Assembly: GCA_937928405.1 (NCBI GenBank)
Contig: CALFWZ010000045.1
Coordinates: 1-60,941 of the forward strand
Source of the DNA: an uncultured Saprospiraceae bacterium
GTDB taxonomy: Bacteria > Bacteroidota > Bacteroidia > Chitinophagales > Saprospiraceae
Direction of reading: 5' to 3'
Length of the DNA: 60,941 bases
Shown: positions 1 to 7,962 of the stretch, in pieces
How positions within the stretch are numbered: position 1 is the stretch's first letter
How the letters are laid out: every line of letters begins with the position of its first letter
The notes under the pieces: generated by a model
What the model was told of the DNA's origin: nothing
The model's input: only the letters and a program-made list of their open reading frames with translations
The model's database searches: none
Made by a program: the position numbers and the translations under genes

Positions 1-790
1 CAGCAGCCATGGCTCCACCGCTACTCATGCCTGCAAAAATACCTTCTTCTTTGGCCATCCGTTGCATCATGGTTTTGGCTTCTGTTTCAGAAACATCTAT
101 GATCTGATCCACTCTGCTGGCATCGAAAATTTTGGGTAAAAATTCTGGAGACCAACGTCGGATACCAGGAATGCGACTCCCATCCATTGGTTGAACCCCC
201 ACGATTTGCACATCAGGATTTTGTTCTTTCAAATATCGAGAAACGCCCATGATGGTTCCGGTGGTTCCCATACTCGAAACGAAATGGGTGACTTTTTGCG
301 CCGTATCTCGCCAGATTTCCGGTCCGGTCGATTGATAATGCATTCGCCAGTTATCATCGTTGGCAAATTGATTGAGCATGATATACCCTTTTGTCTGGAC
401 CAATTCTTCTGCGTAAGAGCGAGAATATTCAATCGTCCCTTTTGCTGGTGTCAAAATAACTTCGGCCCCGTAGGCGCGCATGGTATCTACGCGTTCTTGG
501 GTAGAATTTTCTGGCATAATCAGCGTGATGGGCAATTGGTATTCACAAGCAATCATGGCCAGCGCAATTCCAGTATTCCCGCTAGTCGCCTCTACTAGAT
601 GATCCCCTTTTTTGATATCACCTCGTTCTAAGGCCATAGAAATCATCCCAAAAGCTGCTCGGTCCTTGACACTGCCACCTGGATTCTGTCCTTCCAGTTT
701 GGAATAAACTTGAATATTATCTTTTTGAATAATTCTTCGAATACCTACTAAAGGAGTGTTGCCGATAAGGTCAGAAATTTTAGACATCAT
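1..790 (-). CDS. cysM: Cysteine synthase B (O-acetylserine sulfhydrylase), C-terminus cut off by window edge
   Basis: PLP enzyme that makes cysteine from O-acetylserine and sulfide, in the cytoplasm. About 263 residues are visible; the rest lies before position 1. The start is a double ATG at 790/787. The PLP lysine is K42 in GGSVKDRAA, the phosphate-binding loop is SGNTG at about 70-74, and the segments HFVSSMGTTGT and GIRRW follow in CysM order. These favour CysM over CysK, which usually has a longer N-terminus and a different substrate loop. Known CysM enzymes may also take thiosulfate; that cannot be judged here. The upstream gap is noncoding, so it probably has its own promoter. Family call is confident, the B-type assignment somewhat less so. 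Confidence 0.93.
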   Translation of the reverse strand, partial: MMSKISDLIGNTPLVGIRRIIQKDNIQVYSKLEGQNPGGSVKDRAAFGMISMALERGDIKKGDHLVEATSGNTGIALAMIACEYQLPITLIMPENSTQERVDTMRAYGAEVILTPAKGTIEYSRSYAEELVQTKGYIMLNQFANDDNWRMHYQSTGPEIWRDTAQKVTHFVSSMGTTGTIMGVSRYLKEQNPDVQIVGVQPMDGSRIPGIRRWSPEFLPKIFDASRVDQIIDVSETEAKTMMQRMAKEEGIFAGMSSGGAMAA

Positions 791-1508
791 GAAAATTCGG
801 AATTAATTAATGTGGTGAAAGGGGTAAAAGTACGGTTCTTATTCAAGGGACTGTTCAATAAACTGTTCTGAATATCCAATATCCAATTAGGATGGTTCGA
901 AAGAATCAACAAAGAAAAAAATATCCAATGTTGAATATCCAATAAATCAATATTCAATAAAATTCTAAATCAGTTGTCGTAAAAAAAGCTGTCAAATACT
1001 TAAAGCTGATAAATTTCTTTCAATTAAGCCTTTGTTATTAGATTTTTAGAATTCCATTTTTATTCGAGATTGGATATTCGAGATTCTTAGTCTCCTCTTA
1101 AATCTTTCGAACAACCCTGATATCCAATATCCAATTTTGCACAAGCTTTTTTTCACAAATTGAGCACCCTTTCCAGTTGGTCTTCTCTATTCGCGGTTGC
1201 CTGCAGTGAGCAGCATTTTTCTAGAGAGACTAATTTTAATCTCTATTCTCGTTCAATGTCTGCCTATATTTTTTCACAAGTTTATAGATTTCTATAACGA
1301 AATTAAGGAGAAATGGTTCGGAAAGAAGGGGTGTCGGATAGAGGACATCTGACTTAGAATTACAAAGGGATAGTCCAAATTGTAGACCCAAAGACAAATA
1401 AATAGTGGATCATATACCTATCTTGTACATAAATTTATTTTTTAGCCTAGGCAACCCTTTCTAAAAAAATGAAGTATAGGGAATAGAACTGGGAACTTTA
1501 ATTACGAA
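791..1508. repeat. 718-bp AT-rich gap with dispersed ATATCCAAT repeats
   Basis: No credible gene on either strand. It carries several copies of an ATATCCAAT-type motif: two fused copies at 871-888, two more with a TTGAATATCC variant at 921-945, and two fused at 1120-1136. A direct repeat of ATTCGAGATT flanks GATATT at 1062-1085. Related motifs recur near 7530 and 35055 in other gaps, so this is a dispersed low-complexity family rather than a local accident. The last 60 bases contain the putative promoter of the sigma factor gene. Confidence 0.6.
1451..1480 (+). promoter_or_regulatory. Putative ECF-type promoter of the sigma factor gene
   Basis: GCAACCCTTT at 1451-1460 is followed after about 13 bases by GTATAGG at 1474-1480. 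The first box closely matches GCAACCTTT in front of the other ECF sigma gene (20438-20446). AAC-containing -35 boxes are usual for ECF promoters, and autoregulation is common. This is inference from two sites only. Confidence 0.4.
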
Positions 1509-2057
1509 ATGGATCAGAATTTAACGAATATCTTAGATGGATGCCGTCGTCGGAACCGTAAAGACCAACAAGCGCTTTATAAGCACTTTTATGGTTATGG
1601 GATGAGTATTGGGTTTCGTTATGCTAAAAGCGAAGCTGGAGCTATCTCCATACTAAATGATAGTTTTTTGAAAGTATTTGACCGTATTCATAAATTTGAT
1701 CCAGATCGACCATTTAAGCCTTGGTTTCGACAGATTGTAGTGAATACATCAATTGATTATGTGAAAAAAGAAAACAAGTTAATGATGCACACAGATATTG
1801 ATGAAGTAAATAACCTGAGCGATAGAGAAGATATATTGAGCCGAATAGGTTACAAAGAATTAATGGGAATGGTCCAATCTTTATCAGTAGCTTACCGGAC
1901 TGTTTTTAATATGCACGTGATCGATGGCTTCAAGCATGAAGAGATTGCAAAAAAATTAGGAATTACCATAGGAACCAGTAAATCGAATTTATCAAAAGCC
2001 AGACAGAAACTACAATTATTAGTTTTAGACCGATTAAAAGTGAATCAGCATGGATGA
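1509..2057 (+). CDS. ECF-type RNA polymerase sigma-70 factor
   Basis: A 182-residue alternative sigma factor. Region 2 is recognisable at about 20-95, with FKPWFRQIVVNTSIDY as the region 2.4-like -10 recognition helix. Region 4 follows at about 115-175, with EEIAKKLGITIGTSKSNLSKAR as helix-turn-helix. The length is normal for the class. Its stop overlaps the ATG of the next gene by 8 bases, so the two are translationally coupled. The partner protein has a cytoplasmic N-terminal segment before its membrane helix and is the likely anti-sigma factor. The signal sensed and the regulon cannot be read from this sequence. Confidence 0.9.
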   Translation: MDQNLTNILDGCRRRNRKDQQALYKHFYGYGMSIGFRYAKSEAGAISILNDSFLKVFDRIHKFDPDRPFKPWFRQIVVNTSIDYVKKENKLMMHTDIDEVNNLSDREDILSRIGYKELMGMVQSLSVAYRTVFNMHVIDGFKHEEIAKKLGITIGTSKSNLSKARQKLQLLVLDRLKVNQHG

Positions 2058-3384
2058 TTTAAATAAACAAAAACTGGATGAGCTCTTTCAAGAGGGGTCA
2101 GAGCGTTATGATTTTACGTACCGTGAGGACGCTTGGGCTTCTATGGACGAGATGTTGGATCAACAAGATAAGAAAAGAAAGAAACGATTTTTAGGTTGGT
2201 GGATCATTGTTGGAGTTGCCGCTTTGGTAGGAGCTTTTGGATTAAAACATTATTTTTCAGATCAGCAAACCTTAACAGAGACTGAATCATCGGAACAAAA
2301 CTTTGCAAGAACTCAAACAAAAAATACAACAGAATCGATTGAACTAAATAACGATCATCAAAAGACTATAACACCAGTATTAAGTGAGGATACAAACAGC
2401 GAAAAAACAGAGACGCTTATTACTACGGACTTGCCTGATAGAAAATTAGCTGAAAAGGATTTTATCCATAAAAATCATCCCAAAAATCAACCAGCAGCAA
2501 TAACAACGGTTGAATCCTTTTCAACAACAGCAACAACAACAGACTTTAAAACATCAGTAGCGGAAGTATCTTCTGTTAATTCTGTTAATCCTAAAGAATT
2601 TATTGGCAAAGAGAAAAAAACTACGGCATCTACCATTTCGCAAACTGCTAAAATAGGAACCTATCCGATGTTACTTTCTTCCGGTAAGCTAGCTCTTTTA
2701 GAAGCACCAACTTTTTCCTTGGCATCCATTCAAGTGCCACCAATCTTGCTAGAAAATACAGCGGGAAAAGGGGAAGATGAAAAGTCAAAATTGGGTAATC
2801 GATTCTCTGTCGGATTATCTGCTGGTCCTGAATTCTCTTTTGTAGGCGGAACAGGACAAGCAAAAGCAGGATATTATTTAGGTGTAGAATTAGGATATCA
2901 ATTGAGTAACCACTTTGAGATGATAACTGGGATAGGGGTGAGTAAAAAACGATATCTAGGGGCAGGTGAAAATTATAAAACAGCACCTGGATTTTGGACG
3001 GATGAAATAATGCCGATGGAGTTTCAAGGAAAATGTACGGTGATCGAAATACCACTAGCGGTAAATTATTATTTTAAGAATGCCAACGAAAATGGATGGT
3101 TTGCTAGTCTAGGTGCCACGACTTATTTAATGAGCAACGAGTGGTATGACTTTATCTATGATCCAGCTATTAATCGCACGGATTTAAAAACTAGCTGGAC
3201 TGATAAGATGGCGAATAATCATATATTAGGTGTTGGTCAAGTATCCTTTGGTTACCAACATAAGATCGGAAAAAATACTAGTTTACAACTTTCTCCTTAT
3301 GCTAAAATACCTTTGACAGGAATCGGAAATGGCTCCGTCAATGTGTTTAGTACGGGATTACGAGTTACCGCTCGATTTAAATAG
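2050..3384 (+). CDS. Single-pass membrane protein with C-terminal outer-membrane-barrel-like domain; probable anti-sigma partner
   Basis: 444 residues. The N-terminal 45 residues are charged (RYDFTYREDAWASMDEM), followed by a basic stop KKRKKR and one membrane helix at about 48-65. A Thr/Ser/Glu-rich linker of roughly 170 residues comes next. The last 190 residues (from about NRFSVGLSAGPEFSF) have alternating beta strands and end in TGLRVTARFK, like PorT or OmpA-type barrels. Coupling to the sigma gene suggests the short N-terminus holds the sigma factor. It is odd that an inner-membrane anchor and a barrel-like domain share one chain: either the chain spans the envelope, or the domain is a periplasmic barrel-derived sensor. 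No zinc anti-sigma motif is seen. Confidence 0.8.
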   Translation: MDDLNKQKLDELFQEGSERYDFTYREDAWASMDEMLDQQDKKRKKRFLGWWIIVGVAALVGAFGLKHYFSDQQTLTETESSEQNFARTQTKNTTESIELNNDHQKTITPVLSEDTNSEKTETLITTDLPDRKLAEKDFIHKNHPKNQPAAITTVESFSTTATTTDFKTSVAEVSSVNSVNPKEFIGKEKKTTASTISQTAKIGTYPMLLSSGKLALLEAPTFSLASIQVPPILLENTAGKGEDEKSKLGNRFSVGLSAGPEFSFVGGTGQAKAGYYLGVELGYQLSNHFEMITGIGVSKKRYLGAGENYKTAPGFWTDEIMPMEFQGKCTVIEIPLAVNYYFKNANENGWFASLGATTYLMSNEWYDFIYDPAINRTDLKTSWTDKMANNHILGVGQVSFGYQHKIGKNTSLQLSPYAKIPLTGIGNGSVNVFSTGLRVTARFK

Positions 3385-3415
3385 CATAAGATTTAGTGAA
3401 TAATAACATCTTTGG

Positions 3416-3453
3416 AACCTTGCTAATTATCAGTAGCAGGGTTTTCTTTTTTT
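3416..3453 (+). terminator. Rho-independent terminator
   Basis: A 10-bp stem, AACCTTGCTA at 3416-3425 with TAGCAGGGTT at 3434-3443 (one G-U pair), has an 8-base loop and runs into a T-rich tract. It lies 31 bp past the stop of the sigma/anti-sigma operon. Confidence 0.85.
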
Positions 3454-3528
3454 AACAACTTCTATGAATGATAAGCTAAAAATGCTGTTATTTGGCCTTG
3501 CCATTGCCGGCCGGCTGTTTGCTGGTCG

Positions 3529-3579
3529 GCTAGTTAGCTTCCCTTTACCGTAAAATAGGATAGAGGGAAGCTAACTAGC
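3529..3579. repeat. Perfect 16-bp inverted repeat between convergent genes
   Basis: GCTAGTTAGCTTCCCT at 3529-3544 and its exact complement at 3564-3579 enclose 19 bases. Weaker complementarity continues outward (GGCTG and TTTGC against GCAAA and CAGCC). There is no T tract, so it is not a classical terminator. It sits between the sigma operon and xylB, which converge here, and could block read-through from either side or be a mobile repeat. Confidence 0.7.
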
Positions 3580-3661
3580 TAACAGGCAAACCAGCCAACA
3601 AGCAAAAAATGGGTACTAGATCTATTTTTTTAAAAGCAACCGCATTATCATTAATAATATT

Positions 3662-5146
3662 CTACAATAACAGTTTTTCCAAATCTTTTTCCCATGCTTC
3701 GTAAGCTGTCTGGTAGCTGTCTTCTGAGGGATTAGGATGATATTGTTTTTCAATTTCGTTTTTACTAACTGCTTCAGCAAAGTTTTTATAAAATCCACTT
3801 CCGATTCCACTGCCTTTAGCTGCACCGGCAGCGCCGTTGGTTTTAACGACTTCTATTTTACATCCCAATAAATTGGCGATGGTTTCTGAGAATATTTTTG
3901 ATTGAAATAAATTATCGTTTCCTACTTTGATGACGGCTGGTTGTAGTCCTGATTTTTTCAAAACCTTAAAACCATAGACAAAAGAAAAGGCAATTCCTTC
4001 CAAGGCAGCACGGAAAAAATGTGCTTGTGTATGACGGTTAAATTGCAGATTATTAATCTGTGCACCCGGATTTTTATTGGTGAGAATTCGTTCTGCTCCG
4101 TTTCCGAAAGGAATGATTCGTAACCCATCAGCACCAATAGGAATCGGTTCCATCATTGTCTCCATTTCTGTGTAAGAGATGCCTGGGTCGGCCATTTGTT
4201 TTTTCAGCCAAGCATACTGAATTCCAGCACCATTGATACAGAGTAATAACCCAAGCCGCGGATCTTCGGGAAGGTGATTGACATGAGCAAAGCCATTAAT
4301 TCTAGACTGGGGATCGTAGGCGGGACGATCTACAACGCCGTAAATAACTCCAGAAGTTCCTCCGGTGGCGGCTACTTCATTTGGATGGACTACCCCTAGT
4401 GAAAAAGCATTGTTGGGTTGGTCTCCTGCGCGGTAGGTGACGGGAGTTCCGGTCGTTAGTCCAGTGGCGATAGCTGCCGCATCATGGATGCGTCCTTGCT
4501 CAGAAAAAGTTTCCTTGATTTTAGGAATTAAATCCTTATCAATTTTATAATAATCGAGTAAAAAATCGGCTATTTTATTTTCAGAAAAATCCCAGAAAAT
4601 TCCTTCGCTTAAACCAGAAACCGTCGTAACTGCTTTGCCCGTCAATCTCATCGCTAAATAATCACCTGGTAATAATATTTTATCAATTTGTCGATAGATG
4701 TCTGGTTCGTTTTCTTGGACCCATTTTAGTTTGGAAGCCGTAAAATTGCCGGGACTGTTCAACAGATGCCGCAAACATTTTTCGTTCCCTACATCTTGGA
4801 AAGCCTGTTGGCCAATTTCTACTGCTCTGCTATCACACCAAATGATGGAAGGACGAAGTACTTGTTGGTTTTTGTCGATCAAGACCAAGCCGTGCATCTG
4901 ATAGGCAATGCCGATACTTTGAATCTGGGAGGTTTGGATGTCTACTTGCGTTAATAATTTTTTGGTTACTTGACAGACGTTATGCCACCAGATTTCTGGA
5001 TCTTGTTCTGCCCAACCAGGTTCTTTAGCAATAATTTCCATCTCTGTTTCAGGATATTGGGCCATTGCCACCGTTTTTCCGGTGTCTGCTTTTACGAGTG
5101 CTGCTTTGATGGAAGAACTGCCAAGATCGTATCCTAATAGGTACAT
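3662..5146 (-). CDS. xylB: Xylulokinase (FGGY sugar kinase)
   Basis: Phosphorylates D-xylulose to xylulose 5-phosphate for the pentose phosphate pathway, in the cytoplasm. The 494 residues match the usual length. Visible motifs are the N-terminal phosphate-binding segment GYDLGSSSIKA (D7), the substrate-site MHG at 84-86, PGDY at 160-163 and the catalytic-base segment AGDQPNN with D242. The C-terminal FGGY ATPase half includes GGTSGVIYG and ALEGIAFSF. No xylose isomerase is adjacent, which is unusual for xylB. A related FGGY kinase remains possible, but the MHG and AGDQ motifs favour xylulokinase. The 90 bp to the gene upstream leave room for its own promoter. Confidence 0.92.
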   Translation of the reverse strand: MYLLGYDLGSSSIKAALVKADTGKTVAMAQYPETEMEIIAKEPGWAEQDPEIWWHNVCQVTKKLLTQVDIQTSQIQSIGIAYQMHGLVLIDKNQQVLRPSIIWCDSRAVEIGQQAFQDVGNEKCLRHLLNSPGNFTASKLKWVQENEPDIYRQIDKILLPGDYLAMRLTGKAVTTVSGLSEGIFWDFSENKIADFLLDYYKIDKDLIPKIKETFSEQGRIHDAAAIATGLTTGTPVTYRAGDQPNNAFSLGVVHPNEVAATGGTSGVIYGVVDRPAYDPQSRINGFAHVNHLPEDPRLGLLLCINGAGIQYAWLKKQMADPGISYTEMETMMEPIPIGADGLRIIPFGNGAERILTNKNPGAQINNLQFNRHTQAHFFRAALEGIAFSFVYGFKVLKKSGLQPAVIKVGNDNLFQSKIFSETIANLLGCKIEVVKTNGAAGAAKGSGIGSGFYKNFAEAVSKNEIEKQYHPNPSEDSYQTAYEAWEKDLEKLLL

Positions 5147-5236
5147 AGTCGAGAAATTAAATTATGTGTCTGAAAAATGCGTTAAAGATACACAAATTAC
5201 GGAATTTGGAAGTCTAAAATAAAAAATAGGCTTTCT

Positions 5237-5767
5237 TTATTTTGCCGCTTTTTTCTGAATCTGATAATACATCAATTCTTCCTCATCGCCCGGTAGTCGA
5301 ATCATTTTTACGAAGGTAAGCCCTAGTTTTTCTAATAGTTTTTGAGAGGCGAGATTAGAAGGTATGGTGATCGCTGAGATGGTGGTAATGCCAAACCGAT
5401 TAAATCCTTCGTCTCTTATTTTTTGAGCAGCTTCGAAGGCATATCCTTTTTTTTCATAAGCGGGTAAAAAGGCGAATCCGATATCTACTCCTTCGAGTCC
5501 TTCCCGATCGTAGAGTCCACAGTTGCCAAGAAATTCTCCATCTGATTTTCGGACTACTTTATAATTTCCAAACCCTAGTCTTTCAAATTGTGGATTTATT
5601 TTTTGGGTAATATAATTGGCAGCGGCTTCGACGGTATATACTTTTCGATCTCCGATGTTTTTTATCCATTTTGGGGTGTTCATTAATGCGAGTAGATGGG
5701 GGGCATCGTCGGTGGTGAGTGGTTCTAGCAGCAATCGAGGTGTTTCGAAGGATAGGTAGATGGACAT
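5237..5767 (-). CDS. RimJ/RimL-like GNAT N-acetyltransferase
   Basis: A 176-residue acetyl-CoA-dependent acetyltransferase of the ribosomal-protein-Ser/Ala type. It starts with ETPRLLLEPLTTDDAPHL, the typical N-terminus of that group. The core strands include GFGNYKVVRKSDGEFLGNCGL and the acetyl-CoA-binding turn is in the YEKKGYAFEAAQKI region (about 125-138). The tail ASQKLLEKLGLTFVKM is also typical. The substrate is unknown: many such paralogs modify protein N-termini, antibiotics or small metabolites. The gene follows the direction of xylB but no functional link is evident. Confidence 0.88.
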   Translation of the reverse strand: MSIYLSFETPRLLLEPLTTDDAPHLLALMNTPKWIKNIGDRKVYTVEAAANYITQKINPQFERLGFGNYKVVRKSDGEFLGNCGLYDREGLEGVDIGFAFLPAYEKKGYAFEAAQKIRDEGFNRFGITTISAITIPSNLASQKLLEKLGLTFVKMIRLPGDEEELMYYQIQKKAAK

Positions 5768-5807
5768 GATGGTTTTTTTGTTGGTTATCTTTATAGGTGT
5801 TTGGGTC

Positions 5808-5844
5808 TCGCGCAGACCTGTTCTGAACTTGATTCGGGAGACGC
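5808..5844 (-). repeat. Dispersed 37-bp repeat, copy 1 of 3
   Basis: Read on the minus strand, this matches 33740-33776 at 34 of 37 positions. A more divergent copy lies at 33569-33604. The centre is an inverted repeat of the form CCGAA-N5-TTCGG (imperfect in this copy). All copies are intergenic. Confidence 0.75.
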
Positions 5845-5981
5845 AAAGCGGTTTTCAACCTCCCCACTTTTCAACAATTTTAATACTTGAATAAAATCCA
5901 AGATTCTAATGTTTTTGATCAAGAAATACAAATAACGGAATAACTTTCGTTTCATCCTTGATTTAATTAACTTTGTTAAGA

Positions 5982-6003
5982 GCTTGTCTAAATTTGGACA
6001 AGC
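5982..6003. repeat. Short hairpin GCTTGTC/GACAAGC upstream of nuclease gene
   Basis: A 7-bp perfect stem (5982-5988 with 5997-6003) encloses 8 bases. It has no T tract and lies 66 bp before the nuclease ATG. It could be a leader hairpin or a REP-type unit. The remainder of 5768-6063 shows no gene. Confidence 0.5.
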
Positions 6004-6069
6004 CCTAGGACTGCTCTTTTAGCAAATTGCACATCACTGAAAATTCAATAATTCTGAAAATTTGTGTTT

Positions 6070-7320
6070 ATGATGCTTAGAGTACTATTATTAACGAGCT
6101 TGACCCTTTTAATGTTGGAGCTTTGTGGACAATCGCTGGACGCTAAAATAGAACATTTAGAGTTGCAGATGAAAGAATTGGATCAGCAAAAAGAAGCATT
6201 GGCATCACAAGTTGAGACGACCAAGTTAGCGCGTATCCACCGAGACCTCCAAAAAGTAGGTTTACCTTCTGAAAATTATATTAAACATAGCGCGCTTTTC
6301 CTCGAATACGCCGAAGCCTATGAACAGGCCAAATGGGTAGCCCATATCCTGACGGCTGATGTCATTACGGGGACGGCATATCGCAGCAATGATTTTCGGG
6401 AAGATCCGCTGGTGACTACTGGAACGGCGGTAGAAAAAGATTATTTTTTGAAATTCCCACAGGAAGATGGGACCTATACATATGATGGTTTTGGTTTTGA
6501 CCGAGGACATTTGGCGCCGTCGGCAGATTTTCGTTGGTCAAAAAAAGCCTTATCAGAGAGCTATTTTTATTCCAATATGTCACCCCAACGTCCGGGTTTT
6601 AATCGGGAGAGTTGGGCAGAACTGGAAGGAAGCATGCGTGGCTATATTCAAGATCATCCCACGACACAACTTTATATCGTGACGGGCCCCGTTTTAAAAG
6701 AAGGTTTGCCCGTAATAGAACGTGCGATCAATAAAGTGGCCATTCCTGAAATGTATTTTAAAGTAATCCTAGATTTGGAAGCTGGCCAGGCCATTGGGTT
6801 TTTGATGCCCAATCAGAAAACTACCTATCCCTTGATTTCTTTTGCTAAGACCATAGACGAAATTGAAACAGCTACTGGACTTAACTTTTTTAATAAAATC
6901 GAGAAGGAAGTGGAGATCGAAAAAACGTTGGATAAATCCCATTGGTTTCCGGAAACTAAAAAAGGAGACGTTGAACCCATCTATCCACCCAGTCTCCCCG
7001 CAGGACATTTTAATACTGTCCAAGCCAAGCGGCATGCCAAAGCCAATAAAGAAATTACCGTTTGTGGAACGGTGGTCAGTACTCGGTATAGTCGTAGCGG
7101 CAACCTATGGTTTAATCTAGACAAAAATTTTCCCAACCATATCTTCTCTTTTTATATCGCCAAAAAAGACTTGGCCAATTTTAGTTTTGATCCCGAAGCT
7201 GAATTTAAAGGTCAGGTCATTGCCGTAAAAGGAAAAGTACGTCCGGCAGATGATGCCGTGATGATGCAGTTGTTGCGGGAGGAGGATATTGAGTTGTATG
7301 GTGCAGAGAAGATAAACTGA
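6070..7320 (+). CDS. Secreted DNA/RNA non-specific endonuclease (NucA/EndoG type) with extra C-terminal domain
   Basis: A metal-dependent nuclease that cleaves DNA and RNA, exported by an N-terminal signal peptide (MLRVLLLTSLTLLMLELCGQS). I start at the ATG at 6070, not the GTG two codons earlier. A short coiled coil (about 24-52) precedes the nuclease domain. The catalytic motif is DRGH (D144-H147) in FDRGHLAPSADF, and the metal-binding asparagine is in SNMSPQ at about N169. Y-x-V-T-G-P-V follows as in the family. After the domain (from about 300) comes an extension with VCGTVVSTRYSRSGNLWFNL, which resembles an OB-fold nucleic-acid-binding domain; that is inference. A paralog without this extension is at 59278-60240. 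Likely roles are nucleic-acid scavenging or extracellular DNA turnover. Confidence 0.9.
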   Translation: MMLRVLLLTSLTLLMLELCGQSLDAKIEHLELQMKELDQQKEALASQVETTKLARIHRDLQKVGLPSENYIKHSALFLEYAEAYEQAKWVAHILTADVITGTAYRSNDFREDPLVTTGTAVEKDYFLKFPQEDGTYTYDGFGFDRGHLAPSADFRWSKKALSESYFYSNMSPQRPGFNRESWAELEGSMRGYIQDHPTTQLYIVTGPVLKEGLPVIERAINKVAIPEMYFKVILDLEAGQAIGFLMPNQKTTYPLISFAKTIDEIETATGLNFFNKIEKEVEIEKTLDKSHWFPETKKGDVEPIYPPSLPAGHFNTVQAKRHAKANKEITVCGTVVSTRYSRSGNLWFNLDKNFPNHIFSFYIAKKDLANFSFDPEAEFKGQVIAVKGKVRPADDAVMMQLLREEDIELYGAEKIN

Positions 7321-7962
7321 TTGGTAACCTGAGTTAGCTCTAAAAAGTGTATTTCTCCCAAAGAACGCTAAGACGCAATACCAGTTCCGTATTTGTTTCG
7401 GAAGATATTTTAACCTGCTGTCCGGCAGGCAGGCGTGTATATCTTTTATCTCAAAGCAAAGACATATAATAGTTTTATTTCATAATGTTTAAAAAATCTG
7501 TTTTCTTAGTTGTATTGTAACCTCAAACATTGAATGTTGAATGTTGAACCTGAGTGATGATTTATGCAGCTAGAAAGATTGATTTGTTTTTTCAAAATTT
7601 GCTAAAAGCAGTCAATAGTAGCATTGTTTATCACTTGGAGATAAATTAACAGAAAAGAAAACGCTACAAAATTTGAAAAAGATAAAAGGTTTATAGAAGT
7701 TTTAGAACTGTCAAATCGATGAAGATAATTATTATTTTTTTCTATATTGGTAAATTTGTGTTATAGAAAATTACGCGATATTGCTGCTTATCAAAAAAAA
7801 GAAGGTCTTTATGCCAATAAATTATTTGAAGTCATGGTAGATGGAGTTCCTATTCGTGGTGTATTTAAAATCAACTAATCAGCTTTGTGCTTTTTATGGA
7901 ACAATGGGGGGACTGTTCTTTACTATCTTAAATTTAAATAAAACTAGATAAATTAAACATAC
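7321..7962. other. 642-bp gap without an intact gene; repeat debris
   Basis: Contains GAACGCTAAGACGC (about 7361) reminiscent of the CTCTGCGTTCTCTGCGTC debris near 33730, a GC-rich inverted motif CCTGCTGTCCGGCAGGCAGG at 7414-7433, and TTGAATGTTGAATGTTGAA near 7530. A gene-like remnant is at 7756-7878. Otherwise only AT-rich sequence is visible. Confidence 0.5.
7756..7878 (+). pseudogene. Possible 40-codon remnant of a lost gene
   Basis: The frame ending at 7878 reads LRDIAAYQKKEGLYAN then KLFEVMVDGVPIRGVFKIN. The balanced composition looks like a coding C-terminus, but there is no ATG before the middle of the frame and no neighbour. I do not recognise the family. It could equally be chance. 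Confidence 0.25.

Noticed and set aside
191..598. 135-codon plus-strand frame
   Set aside because: It lies antisense to cysM, whose motifs are unambiguous.
2648..3055. 135-codon minus-strand frame
   Set aside because: Antisense to the barrel-like part of the anti-sigma-type gene; no protein-like pattern.
5583..5867. 94-codon minus-strand frame overlapping the GNAT gene
   Set aside because: Overlaps the real acetyltransferase in another frame and crosses the 37-bp repeat.
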